Source: Syntrophobacteraceae bacterium
Lineage (GTDB): Bacteria; Desulfobacterota; Syntrophobacteria; Syntrophobacterales; Syntrophobacteraceae
Direction of reading: 5' to 3'
Assembly: GCA_025454175.1 (NCBI GenBank)
Contig: JALOOX010000002.1
Location: forward strand, 116,564-153,484
Length of the DNA: 36,921 bases
Shown: one piece after another, positions 17,094 to 24,893 of the stretch
Layout of the letters: each line of letters opens with the position of its first letter
How positions within the stretch are numbered: position 1 is the first letter of the stretch
Translations under genes and position numbers: made by a program
The notes under the pieces: generated by a model
Databases searched by the model: none
The model's input: only the letters and a program-made list of their open reading frames with translations
What the model was told of the DNA's origin: nothing

Positions 17094-17708
17094 GTCCCAG
17101 CTTTCCTGAAGCGGGTCGGACCAAGTCAAATACTGGATCTGAATACTGAATGACCCGCATGAGGTGGTGTTATTGAGGCTTGGAATGCCCATTTTGCCCT
17201 GGAAATGGTCACGTTAAGATTGGAGGTCCAGAAGCCATGCCAAGAGCCAACCGACATCAAAGCTGCATAGAATCCACCCTGGGAATGCTCTGTAATGCTT
17301 TTACCTATAGATTCCATTGGCTTATTGTGGCTTTCATGCCGTGGCGAAGGGCTGAAGGCGGACCCAGACCACGCCGAGCCGGTCTGTTGGCGTCTTCTGT
17401 GGCTCATTGGCGGTGTGGTTTGGGCCGCCTAGTCCCATCGTAGCCCGCCCAGTAACGACTGGTGCCGCTTTTGAGGTAGCCCTCCAATCCGGAAGCGAAG
17501 CCCGGATGTCACAACCCCGCGGGTGGTGGGAGCAATCCGCCGCTCGCGAGTCCTTGGCACCAAAACCTATCCCACCCTTTTCCCTCCAATGCTGCCGCAA
17601 GGGGGGATCGCCGGCTCGACCGGCCGGTATCAGTTTTTCCGCGACGCTGATCGATGAAAGCTCAAGAGGCCGCCGACCTCACCGAGGCTCGGATCTTGTA
17701 GTCCGAAG

Positions 17709-17736
17709 CGTTGGAGTACCCAACGGACCGCTTTTT
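17709..17736 (+). terminator. Rho-independent terminator-like hairpin
   Basis: CGTTGG-AGTAC-CCAACG, a perfect 6-base stem, followed six bases later by TTTTTA. No plus-strand protein gene ends here, so it would end a transcript from the gene-free region. Confidence 0.4.
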
Positions 17737-17877
17737 ATTGATTATAATTAATCGAGAAGATGTTGCTTTGAGGCCTTTATCCATTTCGGGGTGAGACGCG
17801 GCCGGGGCCGGCGTATCCTGCCGAGGCGGTTCGGCGGTGTTTTGGACCATGTATCGACATCGATAAGGAGTGATGAG

Positions 17878-18453
17878 ATGAAAGCCTTCCAGATTCGCGG
17901 ATTGGCCGCTTTGGTGCTCTTCACGGGGGCGGCCTTCCTTTTGTTGAGCGGCTGCGCTCCGGTAACCATGATGCCCGCCCAGGGTCCGGAGTCCCAGGCC
18001 ATGGGCATTGGCCACGCTCCGCGCTTTGAGGACGGTTTTGCCGTATCCTCCCTCTGGGGAGGGCAAACCTGGCGGATCTTCCTTCGAGGCTCGGATCCTG
18101 ATGGGGACATGTCGCACCTCTGGGTCGTCATCACTCAGCTCGGCCTGCACAGCGAAACGCAGCTCGTGACCTTGAGGGGGCCCGACCAGGCCCGGTTTTC
18201 AGGATTTCTGACCCTGGATACGCCGAGCTGGATTCGGACGTCGGATTTTGTGCGCGTGGAGGTGCGCATTCGAGACAGGGCCGGGAATCTGAGCGACAAG
18301 GCCACCTTTGAAGCCCAGGTCGGGTTTGCCACGCGCGAAGGTCTGCCTTCCCAGTGGGCCGATGCGACGCGGAACCACCTGGGTACGCTCTTCTTCCAGT
18401 TCAGGGATGACGGCGGGGACGGCAGACCCTTCGGTCGGATGCATGGTTTTTGA
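17878..18453 (+). CDS. Putative lipoprotein with Ig-like beta domain
   Basis: 191 residues. A signal peptide with lipobox LLSGC (acylated C26) starts the protein, and Ala follows the cysteine, so outer-membrane sorting is likely. The rest resembles a single extracellular Ig/cadherin-like sandwich: GSDPDGDMSHLWVVI near its start and VEVRIRDRAGNLSDKATF near its end. Such folds are structural and no function can be given. The ATG at 17878 follows AAGGAG with a 7-base spacer; the frame is open further upstream but without a signal peptide. The stop comes eight bases before the target duplication of the MITE at 18472-18585, so the C-terminus is close to a recent insertion. Confidence 0.75.
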   Translation: MKAFQIRGLAALVLFTGAAFLLLSGCAPVTMMPAQGPESQAMGIGHAPRFEDGFAVSSLWGGQTWRIFLRGSDPDGDMSHLWVVITQLGLHSETQLVTLRGPDQARFSGFLTLDTPSWIRTSDFVRVEVRIRDRAGNLSDKATFEAQVGFATREGLPSQWADATRNHLGTLFFQFRDDGGDGRPFGRMHGF

Positions 18454-18723
18454 CCATGGCCGGCCTGGAGTCAATGCTGTTGACTTAAGCCTTGCGATAC
18501 GGGCGGGCATGAAGCCCGCCCCTGCAACAAATGGATGTCATGCCCGCCCGAAGGATTGGCGGAAACCGTTAAGTCAACAGCATTGCGGCCTGGAGTGGAG
18601 CTGCGTTTTTCCGTTCCGGCTTTCAGACTGCTCTGGTACGATCCGGCCGAGTCCTCCTGGACGTGGGAGGAGAAGCCTGTTGACAGATGCATTATGTGGC
18701 CGTGGAGCCAGGGATTTCTCTGA
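18443..18723 (+). pseudogene. Possible small reading frame split by the MITE
   Basis: If the 114-base element and one copy of its 11-base duplication are removed, ATG 18443 reads through 51 codons to TGA 18721-18723. The product contains ELRFSVPAFRLLWYDPAESS and WTWEEKPVD, which looks protein-like. There is no clear ribosome site and it would overlap the end of the lipoprotein gene, so it may instead be a downstream fragment of a longer former gene. Confidence 0.25.
18461..18596. mobile_element. MITE-like element with 17-base terminal inverted repeats and 11-base target duplication
   Basis: The element spans 18472-18585 (114 bases). Its ends CAATGCTGTTGACTTAA (18472-18488) and TTAAGTCAACAGCATTG (18569-18585) are perfect inverted repeats. 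It is flanked on both sides by the identical direct repeat CGGCCTGGAGT (18461-18471 and 18586-18596), the footprint of transposition. Inside, CGGGCGGGCAT (18500-18510) is repeated inverted at 18540-18550, and GGGCGGGC-ATGAA-GCCCGCCC forms a hairpin at 18501-18521. It has no coding capacity, so it must have been moved by a transposase encoded elsewhere. The perfect ends and duplication indicate a recent insertion. Confidence 0.85.
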
Positions 18724-18748
18724 GGTGAAGGATTCGAGGAGGGGCCGG

Positions 18749-19591
18749 ATGCCGTTTTGCAGTCGTGGGGAGGTGAGGATTTACTTTGAAGCGCATGGAG
18801 AGGGGGCTCCCCTCATGCTCATCAGCGGGCTGAGCGGTGGCGTGTCTTCCTGGTATGGGCAGGTTCCCTTTTTCGCGGAGCGCTACCGGACCATCACTTT
18901 CGACAACCGGGGGGCGGGCCGGTCGGACATGCCTCCGGGACCCTACGCCATGCGGCAGTTTGCAGAGGATGCTCTTTGCGTCTTGGATCATCTCGGGATC
19001 GAGCGTGCCCTGGTCATGGGACTTTCCATGGGGGGCATGATCGCCCAGGAACTCGCCCTTCTGGCCCCGTCGCGCATCATGGCCCTGGCGCTTGGGTGCA
19101 CGCACCACGGGGGAGAGCATCGCGTGGGGCCCTCCCGCGAGGTCATGGCAGTGCTGGTGAACAACGATGGGCTCACTCAGGATCAGATTGTGGAGAAGAA
19201 CCTGCCCATCTTCCTGAGCAGGCGATTTTTGACGGAAGAGCCTCACGAGGTCGAGCTCTACCGTCGCGCCCAGCTTTCCACGGAGCTGCAGCCGGAATCC
19301 GCTTTCCACGCCCAGCTGGCAGCCATCGTAGGGTTCGACTCCAGGGAGCGGCTGGGGAGTCTGACTGCGCCCACGCTGATCATCACGGGTACGGAAGATC
19401 TCCTGGTTCCGAAGGAGAACGCCCACCTCCTGGCAGCGGCCATGCCCGGGGCCGAGCTCGTTGAGATACCCGGGGCGGCGCATGCGCTCCATGCGGAATG
19501 CCGAGATCTGCTCAATGAGCTCGTGCATCGCTTCTTTCAAAGGATCCTCAGGGAGACTACTCAGGGAGCGAGCGGACAAAATCCCGTGTGA
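18749..19591 (+). CDS. Alpha/beta hydrolase
   Basis: 280 residues with the complete alpha/beta hydrolase layout: oxyanion region LISGLSGG, FDNRGAGRSD strand-turn, nucleophile elbow GLSMGG (Ser93), acid in TGTEDLLVP (Asp217) and His in GAAHALH (His245). It is close in style to 3-oxoadipate enol-lactonase-like and BioH-like carboxylesterases, but the substrate is not decided by sequence. The ATG at 18749 has GAGGAGGGG upstream; the frame is open much further upstream through the MITE but without coding character. The last 35 bases overlap the end of the convergent hydrolase gene. Confidence 0.87.
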   Translation: MPFCSRGEVRIYFEAHGEGAPLMLISGLSGGVSSWYGQVPFFAERYRTITFDNRGAGRSDMPPGPYAMRQFAEDALCVLDHLGIERALVMGLSMGGMIAQELALLAPSRIMALALGCTHHGGEHRVGPSREVMAVLVNNDGLTQDQIVEKNLPIFLSRRFLTEEPHEVELYRRAQLSTELQPESAFHAQLAAIVGFDSRERLGSLTAPTLIITGTEDLLVPKENAHLLAAAMPGAELVEIPGAAHALHAECRDLLNELVHRFFQRILRETTQGASGQNPV

Positions 19592-20186
19592 CCGAAGCCA
19601 GTTTGGCTTCGTGTCCCCAATAGAAGTGGTCGCAGCCTTCGAGAATATCCATGCGCACGAGCTTCGGTTCACCGCCTGATGTTCCCAGCCACTTCTGGAG
19701 TGCGGGGACGGTGCAGAATGAATCCGCATCCCCGAGGGTGATGAGGGTGGGGACCTGGGGAAGCGTGAGGTTCGTGAAGTCCAGGAAATCGATCGGTGGA
19801 GAGATCAGAAGGAGTGTGGCCGGGCTGAGGGACTGCCGGGAAGCACGGAGCGCGATCCAGGCTCCGTAGGAATAGCCCGCCAGATGAATCCGGCCCGGCC
19901 CCTGCTGCAAGAGATAATTTGCCGCCGCGAGCAGGTCTTCCACCTCGCCCTTCCCATCGCCGTGCGTGCCGCCGCTCGCGCCGACTCCCCGGAAATTGAA
20001 GCGCAGGGTGGCCCACCCCTGGGCCCCGAGGCTCTTTTTGAGCGCCATGACCACGTTGTTGTCCATGTTTCCCCCGTACAGGGGATGTGGATGGCACAGG
20101 ACAACCCCTTCAGACCCAGACCCCGATTCACAGGCCCCTTCCAGTTCATGGCGGCCCGCGGGAATTCGAACCGGCTGCTCCGGCAT
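19557..20186 (-). CDS. Alpha/beta hydrolase of the COG2945 type
   Basis: 209 residues, a compact alpha/beta hydrolase. HPHPLYGGNMDN (32-43) is the diagnostic motif of the COG2945/dienelactone-hydrolase-like group. The nucleophile elbow is GYSYGAW (Ser106), the likely acid is in TLGDADSF and the His in EGCDHFYWG. No signal peptide, so probably cytosolic. AAGGAG five bases before the ATG at 20186 supports this start; a GTG at 20192 is a weaker choice. It faces the previous hydrolase and the two genes overlap by 35 bases at their 3' ends. Substrate unknown. Confidence 0.86.
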   Translation of the reverse strand: MPEQPVRIPAGRHELEGACESGSGSEGVVLCHPHPLYGGNMDNNVVMALKKSLGAQGWATLRFNFRGVGASGGTHGDGKGEVEDLLAAANYLLQQGPGRIHLAGYSYGAWIALRASRQSLSPATLLLISPPIDFLDFTNLTLPQVPTLITLGDADSFCTVPALQKWLGTSGGEPKLVRMDILEGCDHFYWGHEAKLASVTRDFVRSLPE

Positions 20187-20404
20187 GTCCACTCCTTCTG
20201 ATCGAACGGATCGCGCCGTCCGGAGTATAGAGGTTTCGGGCTCATTGGGGTGAATTGGTGTGACCCCTCGATGGAATTGCTCTCAAGCAGTCCGAGCCCA
20301 GATTAAAGGACGAAACCACTTTACTCAAGAAAAGAGTCAAGCTATGAGAATTTATGGGTGAATCGTTCTGGGCAGGATCTTTGGCTGTGGGGGGACAGTT
20401 CCTG

Positions 20405-21361
20405 ATGTCACGAAGTCGATTCAAATTGTCTCTGGCGTTGAGCGGCGGGTCCGCCCGGGCGCTGACGCATGTCGGAGTGCTCCGGGAGCTCGAAAGACAT
20501 GGGCTGAGGGCCGACATCATCGTGGGCACGAGCATGGGCGCCGTGGTGGGTGGGCTGTATGCCTACTATCGGGATGTGGACATCGTCGGCGAGCGGCTCC
20601 GGGTGCTCATTGAAAGCGATCTTTTCCTCAAATCCATAGCCATTGCGCGTGAAGAACGCTCGGACGAGGGGACCGACGGTTTTTTCAACCGTTTCTGGCT
20701 GCTCTTCCGCAAGGGAGTCTCCTACGGTCAGTCCATGCGGCGGCCCGCCCTGATCACCGAGGAAGATTACCGGGAGATCATGGAGGACCTGATGCCGGAC
20801 TGCCGCATCGAGGATTTGCCCATACGTTTTGCCGCGGTGGCCATGGATATCCTGAGCGGGGAGGAACTGGTCATCCGCGGGGGCTCTCTCAGGATGGCGG
20901 TGGCTGCCAGCGCGGCCATTCCCGGGCTGTTGCCGCCCGTGGAGTACCGCGGTCACCTGCTGGTGGATGGAGGATGGCTGGACAATGTGCCCGTGGCGCC
21001 GGCCATCGCCATGGGTGGACATTTCGTCCTGGCCGCGGATGCGGCGCTGGATGTTCCCGGCCTCGGCCCGCTGCCCTCGGCGGCCATCGAATACCTCTTG
21101 CGCTGCAACGAGATCACCCGCATCCGGCTCATGCAGCAACGCCAACAGAGCGCCGACGTCACGCTGGTCCCCGAGATCGGTAAAACGGACTGGTCGCAGT
21201 TCACCTGCCTGGACCGGTGCTCGACGGCCGGGAGCCGGGCGTTCGTGGAGTCGTTTCACTACCTGCGTGGAAAACTGCTGGTTCGCCGATGCCTGACCCT
21301 CAACGGCTGGCTGCACCCCGTGCGGCGCCGCTGCTGGCGCCACCCTTTCAAAATGATCTGA
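20405..21361 (+). CDS. Patatin-like phospholipase (RssA-like)
   Basis: Serine lipid acyl hydrolase of the patatin family with a Ser-Asp dyad. It has 318 residues from the chosen start. The oxyanion loop is GGSARALTHVGVL (the usual third Gly is Ser), the nucleophile elbow GTSMGAVVGG (Ser43) and the catalytic Asp188 in VDGGWLDNVP. No signal peptide is evident; the cationic C-terminus (RRRCWRHP) could touch membrane. The ATG at 20405 has a GGGGGGA site 9 bases upstream; an in-frame ATG at 20354 would add 17 residues. It converges on thiD with a 37-base gap. Confidence 0.87.
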   Translation: MSRSRFKLSLALSGGSARALTHVGVLRELERHGLRADIIVGTSMGAVVGGLYAYYRDVDIVGERLRVLIESDLFLKSIAIAREERSDEGTDGFFNRFWLLFRKGVSYGQSMRRPALITEEDYREIMEDLMPDCRIEDLPIRFAAVAMDILSGEELVIRGGSLRMAVAASAAIPGLLPPVEYRGHLLVDGGWLDNVPVAPAIAMGGHFVLAADAALDVPGLGPLPSAAIEYLLRCNEITRIRLMQQRQQSADVTLVPEIGKTDWSQFTCLDRCSTAGSRAFVESFHYLRGKLLVRRCLTLNGWLHPVRRRCWRHPFKMI

Positions 21362-21375
21362 GAGACGATGGTGTC

Positions 21376-21400
21376 GAAGGCCTCCGAGCTCGAGGGCTTC
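21376..21400. terminator. Hairpin between convergent patatin and thiD genes
   Basis: GAAGGCCTC and GAGGGCTTC pair with one mismatch around a 7-base loop. The hairpin overlaps the thiD stop codon. No T-run, so only a weak bidirectional terminator candidate. Confidence 0.25.
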
Positions 21401-22235
21401 ATGGACCCGTGGTCAGCTTCTGGCCCCACTGGATTCCGGCCAGCCGGTAGAGCTCATGGAAATGGTGGACGGGGCCGTGTCCACCGCCGATGGGCAGCCC
21501 CTGCCGGATGCCGCCGGTGATGTAGTCCTTGGCCTGGCGGACGGCGTCGAGTACGCCGAGCCCCCTGGCCAGTCCCGCGGCGATGGCCGATGCGAAGGTG
21601 CAGCCGGTCCCGTGGGTGTGGGGGGTGTCGTAACGCACATTGTCGAAGGGGAAGAAATCTCTCCCGTCGTAAAGCAGATCCATGGGGCTCCCCTCCAGGT
21701 GGCCTCCCTTGACCACCACGAACCGGGGGCCGAAAGCGTGCAGGCGCCGGGCCGCCTCCTTCATGCCTTCCGGCTCGTCGATTTCGAGACCGACGAGGGC
21801 CGAGGCCTCGTGCAGGTTCGGGGTCACCACCTCGGCCAGGGGGAAGAGCTCCCGCACCATGGCCTGGATGGCTTCCTCGCGCAGGAGCCGGTCTCCGCTT
21901 TTCGCCACCATCACGGGGTCGACGACGATGTTGCCGACCTTGAAATGGCGAAGGTCTTGAGCCACCTGCGCGATGATGTCGGCATTGGCGAGCATGCCGG
22001 TCTTCACCGCATCGGCGCCGATGTCGGTGAGCACTGAGTGGATCTGCGAGGAAACGAATGCCGGGTCCACCTCCAGAATAGCCTGCACGCCCACCGTGTT
22101 CTGGGCCGTCAGGGCCGTGATGGCGCTCATGCCGTAGACCCCGAGGGCTGAAAAGGTCTTGAGATCCGCCTGGATGCCGGCTCCCCCCCCCGAATCCGAG
22201 CCGGCGATGGTCAATGCCCTGGGTATGTGCTCCAT
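21399..22235 (-). CDS. thiD: Hydroxymethylpyrimidine/phosphomethylpyrimidine kinase ThiD
   Basis: Phosphorylates HMP and HMP-P to HMP-PP for thiamine synthesis. It has 278 residues, a ribokinase-fold protein. Motifs are LTIAGSDSGGGAGIQADLKT at the N-terminus, VDPVMVAKSGDRLL, TPNLHEASAL, and the anion hole with catalytic base in THGTGCTFASAIAA. AGGAG six bases before the ATG at 22235 fixes the start. It lies 260 bases downstream of thiL on the same strand. That gap holds no gene, and I saw no thi-box (TPP riboswitch) in it. Confidence 0.94.
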   Translation of the reverse strand: MEHIPRALTIAGSDSGGGAGIQADLKTFSALGVYGMSAITALTAQNTVGVQAILEVDPAFVSSQIHSVLTDIGADAVKTGMLANADIIAQVAQDLRHFKVGNIVVDPVMVAKSGDRLLREEAIQAMVRELFPLAEVVTPNLHEASALVGLEIDEPEGMKEAARRLHAFGPRFVVVKGGHLEGSPMDLLYDGRDFFPFDNVRYDTPHTHGTGCTFASAIAAGLARGLGVLDAVRQAKDYITGGIRQGLPIGGGHGPVHHFHELYRLAGIQWGQKLTTGP

Positions 22236-22495
22236 GATGGCTCCTTTCTCGAAGATCTCCCACGCCGACCCCCCTCGGTTGAAGTCCGTATCCCTCCAAG
22301 GGGGCTCTATCATCGGGCTGGGAGAGGATGTCCGCCGCGGGGAAGCTGAGCAAACCCGAAACCGAGCCCGAGCTTCACTTGCCCCATATTCGGAATTTAT
22401 CCGGTTTTCAATGGATTTCTGGGTGGGCGAACCTGGCAGGTGGAGGGGCGGTTTTGCTTCATGGCCTGATTCGGCTGGAGGAACGGGACCTGGGA

Positions 22496-23563
22496 TCAGG
22501 GGCCTCCGCTCTTGCCGAAATGGTCCCAGCCGGCACTGGAAGCGGGAAGGCGCCTGATGCTGCCGTCAGGCATGACAATCTCGGAGCATGCGGGGTCCTG
22601 CAGGATTTCCCCCACAATGGTCGAAGGTGTGCCCGCTTCTTCTTGCAGGAGTCGTTGAAGCCCTGGCGCCGACTCAGGCAAAGCGGTGAAGACCAGCTCA
22701 TAATCCTCGCCTCCCGAGAGGGCCCATTCAGTGGCATCCCCTCGGGCCGCTTCCGCCGCGCCGCGGCAGGCAGGGCTGATGGGAAGATGACCGGCGAAGA
22801 TGCGAAAACCCGTGCCACTGGCCCTGCAGATGTGCCGGAGATCCGCCACCAGCCCGTCGCTCACGTCGGCCATGGCGTGAACCGATCCCGTCGACGCGAG
22901 AAGTCGTCCTTCCGCAAGCCTCGCCTGGGGGGTGAGATGCCGACTCAGCAGCAGCTCGCGATGCTCAGGGTTGACTTTCAGCTCCTGGCGCCGCAGGCAT
23001 TCGAGTCCCGCGCGGGAATCCCCCGGATGCCCCGTGACCATCACGACATCTCCGGGGAGGGCCCCGCTGCGCAGCAGCAGCCGGCCCGGCGAGACCCGGC
23101 CGAGCAGGAAGAAATCGATCATGAGCCGATCCGGAGAACGGCTCACGTTTCCTCCAACCACGACTCCCCCGAATTGCGCAAGCTGGGTTCTCATGCCCTC
23201 GTACAGAGAATCCACGTAGCCCACATCCGTCTCCTCGGGCAGCACGAGGGAGACCAGCGCCCAGGTGGGCTCTCCGCCCATGGCGGCGATGTCGCTCACG
23301 TTGACGGCCACGACCCGGCGTCCCAGCTGGTGAGGCGTGATGAGATCCCTGGTGAAATGAACCGATTCGACCTGGCAGTCACAGGTGGCCAGAAGGTAAT
23401 CCGATGAGGGGGATTTGAGCACCGCCACGTCATCACCGATGCCGATGACGACTTCCGGTGCATGGCACGGCAGCAGCCGTGAGATGCGCTCAATGAGCCC
23501 AAATTCGCCGATGTCTTTGACCTTGAGGGGAGAGTCTCCCCAGGGGGCATCGGGGTCTGTCAT
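22496..23563 (-). CDS. thiL: Thiamine-monophosphate kinase ThiL
   Basis: Last step of thiamine diphosphate synthesis, phosphorylating thiamine monophosphate with ATP. It has 355 residues, in the AIR synthase/PurM fold family. It begins near 'KVKDIGEFGLIERI' as ThiL does, then GIGDDVAVL (Mg and ATP), VNVSDIAAMGGEP, GGNVSRSPD, ADVSDGLVADL and LSGGEDYELVFT. The ATG at 23563 has a poor ribosome site. An in-frame ATG at 23674 would overlap the end of the upstream ATPase gene by 20 bases and add about 37 low-complexity residues, so coupling is possible. With thiD downstream it forms a partial thiamine locus behind two pilus genes. Confidence 0.92.
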   Translation of the reverse strand: MTDPDAPWGDSPLKVKDIGEFGLIERISRLLPCHAPEVVIGIGDDVAVLKSPSSDYLLATCDCQVESVHFTRDLITPHQLGRRVVAVNVSDIAAMGGEPTWALVSLVLPEETDVGYVDSLYEGMRTQLAQFGGVVVGGNVSRSPDRLMIDFFLLGRVSPGRLLLRSGALPGDVVMVTGHPGDSRAGLECLRRQELKVNPEHRELLLSRHLTPQARLAEGRLLASTGSVHAMADVSDGLVADLRHICRASGTGFRIFAGHLPISPACRGAAEAARGDATEWALSGGEDYELVFTALPESAPGLQRLLQEEAGTPSTIVGEILQDPACSEIVMPDGSIRRLPASSAGWDHFGKSGGP

Positions 23564-23654
23564 GGGAGCGGGTCCGATGGCCTGGAAGCCGTTTGGCGTC
23601 CAAGGCTTCGAGTTTTTGTCAGTGGCTGCGGGGCTCTTGTTGCCGGCCCTCGCC

Positions 23655-24824
23655 TCACCCGATCTTTCGGGCATATTCCTTGTCGATCTTCAGCCCCTCG
23701 ATGTCCGTGGTCTTCTCGCCCCTGGCCGACTTGAGCTGGTCGATGGACCGCTTCACGATGGCTCGCTTGGAGGCGTAAGCCAAAGCCGTCTCCTCGCTGA
23801 TGAAGCCGTCCTCGTAGTGCTGTGCGATATTATCATCAAACGTGGTCCAACCAAAAGGCTTCGCCTGCTGCATCATCTCGTAGAAGGTTTTTCCCTCGGT
23901 CTCCCCGTTGATGATGGACTCCTTGACACGAAGGTTGTTGCCCATCACCTCCATGGCCGCGATGCGCCCGCCTCCGACGCGGGGGAGCAGCCGCTGGGAG
24001 ATGACCCAGCGGAGCGTGTCGGCCAAACGGATGCGGATGAGGCGCTCCTCCTCGAGCTCGAACATGCCGATGACGCGGTTGATGGCCTGGCCGGCGTCGA
24101 TGGTGTGCAGGGTCGTCAGCACCAGGTGTCCCGTTTCGGCGGCGCTCAGGCCTATCTCCACCGTTTCGCGATCGCGCATTTCGCCGACCAGGATCACCTT
24201 GGGCGCCTGGCGCAGGGCGGCGCGAAGGCCGGATGAGAAGCTGTCGAAATCCAGTCCGAGCTCCCGCTGGTTGAAGGTGGCCTTCTGCTGGGAGTGCACG
24301 AACTCCACGGGATCCTCGAGGGTCACCACGTGAACCGCCCGCTTCTGATTGACCTCGTTCAGTATGGCTGCCAGCGTGGTGGACTTGCCGCTGCCGGTGG
24401 CGCCCGTCACGATGACGATGCCGAACTTCTCCTCGGCCACCTGCTTGAAGACCTCAGGCAGCTTCATCTCGTCGATGGTAGCGATCTTGGTCGGCAGCTG
24501 ACGCATGACGATGGAGTAGGTGCCGCGCTGCGAGAAGATGTTGACGCGAAAGCGTGCGCGGCCGGGAAGATGATAGGAGAGGTCGCAGGACCCGTGGCTG
24601 AGGAGGTGCTGGATGTTGCGCCGGTCCCCGCCGATGAGGTTCATGGCAATGGATTCCGTCTGGAAGGGGATGAGCCGATGAATCCCCAGGTCCTCGCAGA
24701 CCGGTTTGAGCTGACCGTCCAGTTCCACCTGGGGAGCCTTCCCGACGGTGAAGTTGATGTCCGAGGCCCTGGGATTCTCATCGAGAATCCGGGTAAGAAA
24801 GAAATCGAGCTCTCTTCGTCTCAC
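23655..24824 (-). CDS. pilU-like: PilT/PilU-type pilus retraction ATPase
   Basis: Hexameric ATPase of the type II/IV secretion superfamily that powers retraction of type IV pili at the inner membrane. It has 389 residues. Walker A is GATGSGKSTT, the Asp box LEDPVEF, Walker B ILVGEMRDRETVEIGL and the His box TGHLVLTTLHT. In place of the AIRNLIRE segment of PilT it has NLRVKESIINGETEGKTF, and it has a longer C-terminal tail, as in PilU-like paralogs. The start is a GTG at 24824 with AGAAGGGA seven bases upstream. It follows the pilT gene at 69 bases, and both read toward thiL. Confidence 0.9.
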   Translation of the reverse strand: MRRRELDFFLTRILDENPRASDINFTVGKAPQVELDGQLKPVCEDLGIHRLIPFQTESIAMNLIGGDRRNIQHLLSHGSCDLSYHLPGRARFRVNIFSQRGTYSIVMRQLPTKIATIDEMKLPEVFKQVAEEKFGIVIVTGATGSGKSTTLAAILNEVNQKRAVHVVTLEDPVEFVHSQQKATFNQRELGLDFDSFSSGLRAALRQAPKVILVGEMRDRETVEIGLSAAETGHLVLTTLHTIDAGQAINRVIGMFELEEERLIRIRLADTLRWVISQRLLPRVGGGRIAAMEVMGNNLRVKESIINGETEGKTFYEMMQQAKPFGWTTFDDNIAQHYEDGFISEETALAYASKRAIVKRSIDQLKSARGEKTTDIEGLKIDKEYARKIG

Positions 24825-24893
24825 GGCACTGTCCCTTCTATCGCATATCTATTCACTTTGAGCCACCACTTGACGGCCGTTTCCTTCCGCTCG

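Larger units (their letters stand above)
16967..17877. other. 911-base region without a convincing gene; possible structured RNA
   Basis: Open frames on both strands here (17126-17407 and 17334-17600 minus, 17180-17443 and 17407-17751 plus) lack ribosome sites and family resemblance. Between about 17459 and 17565 the sequence can fold: GGTGCC pairs with GGCACC around inner hairpins such as ATCCGG...CCGGAT. A terminator-like hairpin follows at 17709-17736, and a perfect TATAAT at 17743-17748 stands ahead of the lipoprotein gene but without a good -35 box. The content could be an RNA gene, a decayed repeat, or neither. Confidence 0.35.

Noticed and set aside
17334..17600. 88-codon minus-strand frame in the gene-free region
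   Set aside because: No ribosome site and no recognised family; the same bases can fold as RNA. Left as part of the intergenic entry.
20155..20180. tRNA T-arm-like GGTTCGAATTCC (minus strand)
   Set aside because: It lies within the conserved start of the COG2945 hydrolase and no acceptor, D or anticodon arm can be built around it.
22236..22495. Possible TPP riboswitch before thiD
   Set aside because: The gap shows no CUGAGA...GAACCUGA thi-box pattern on the minus strand.
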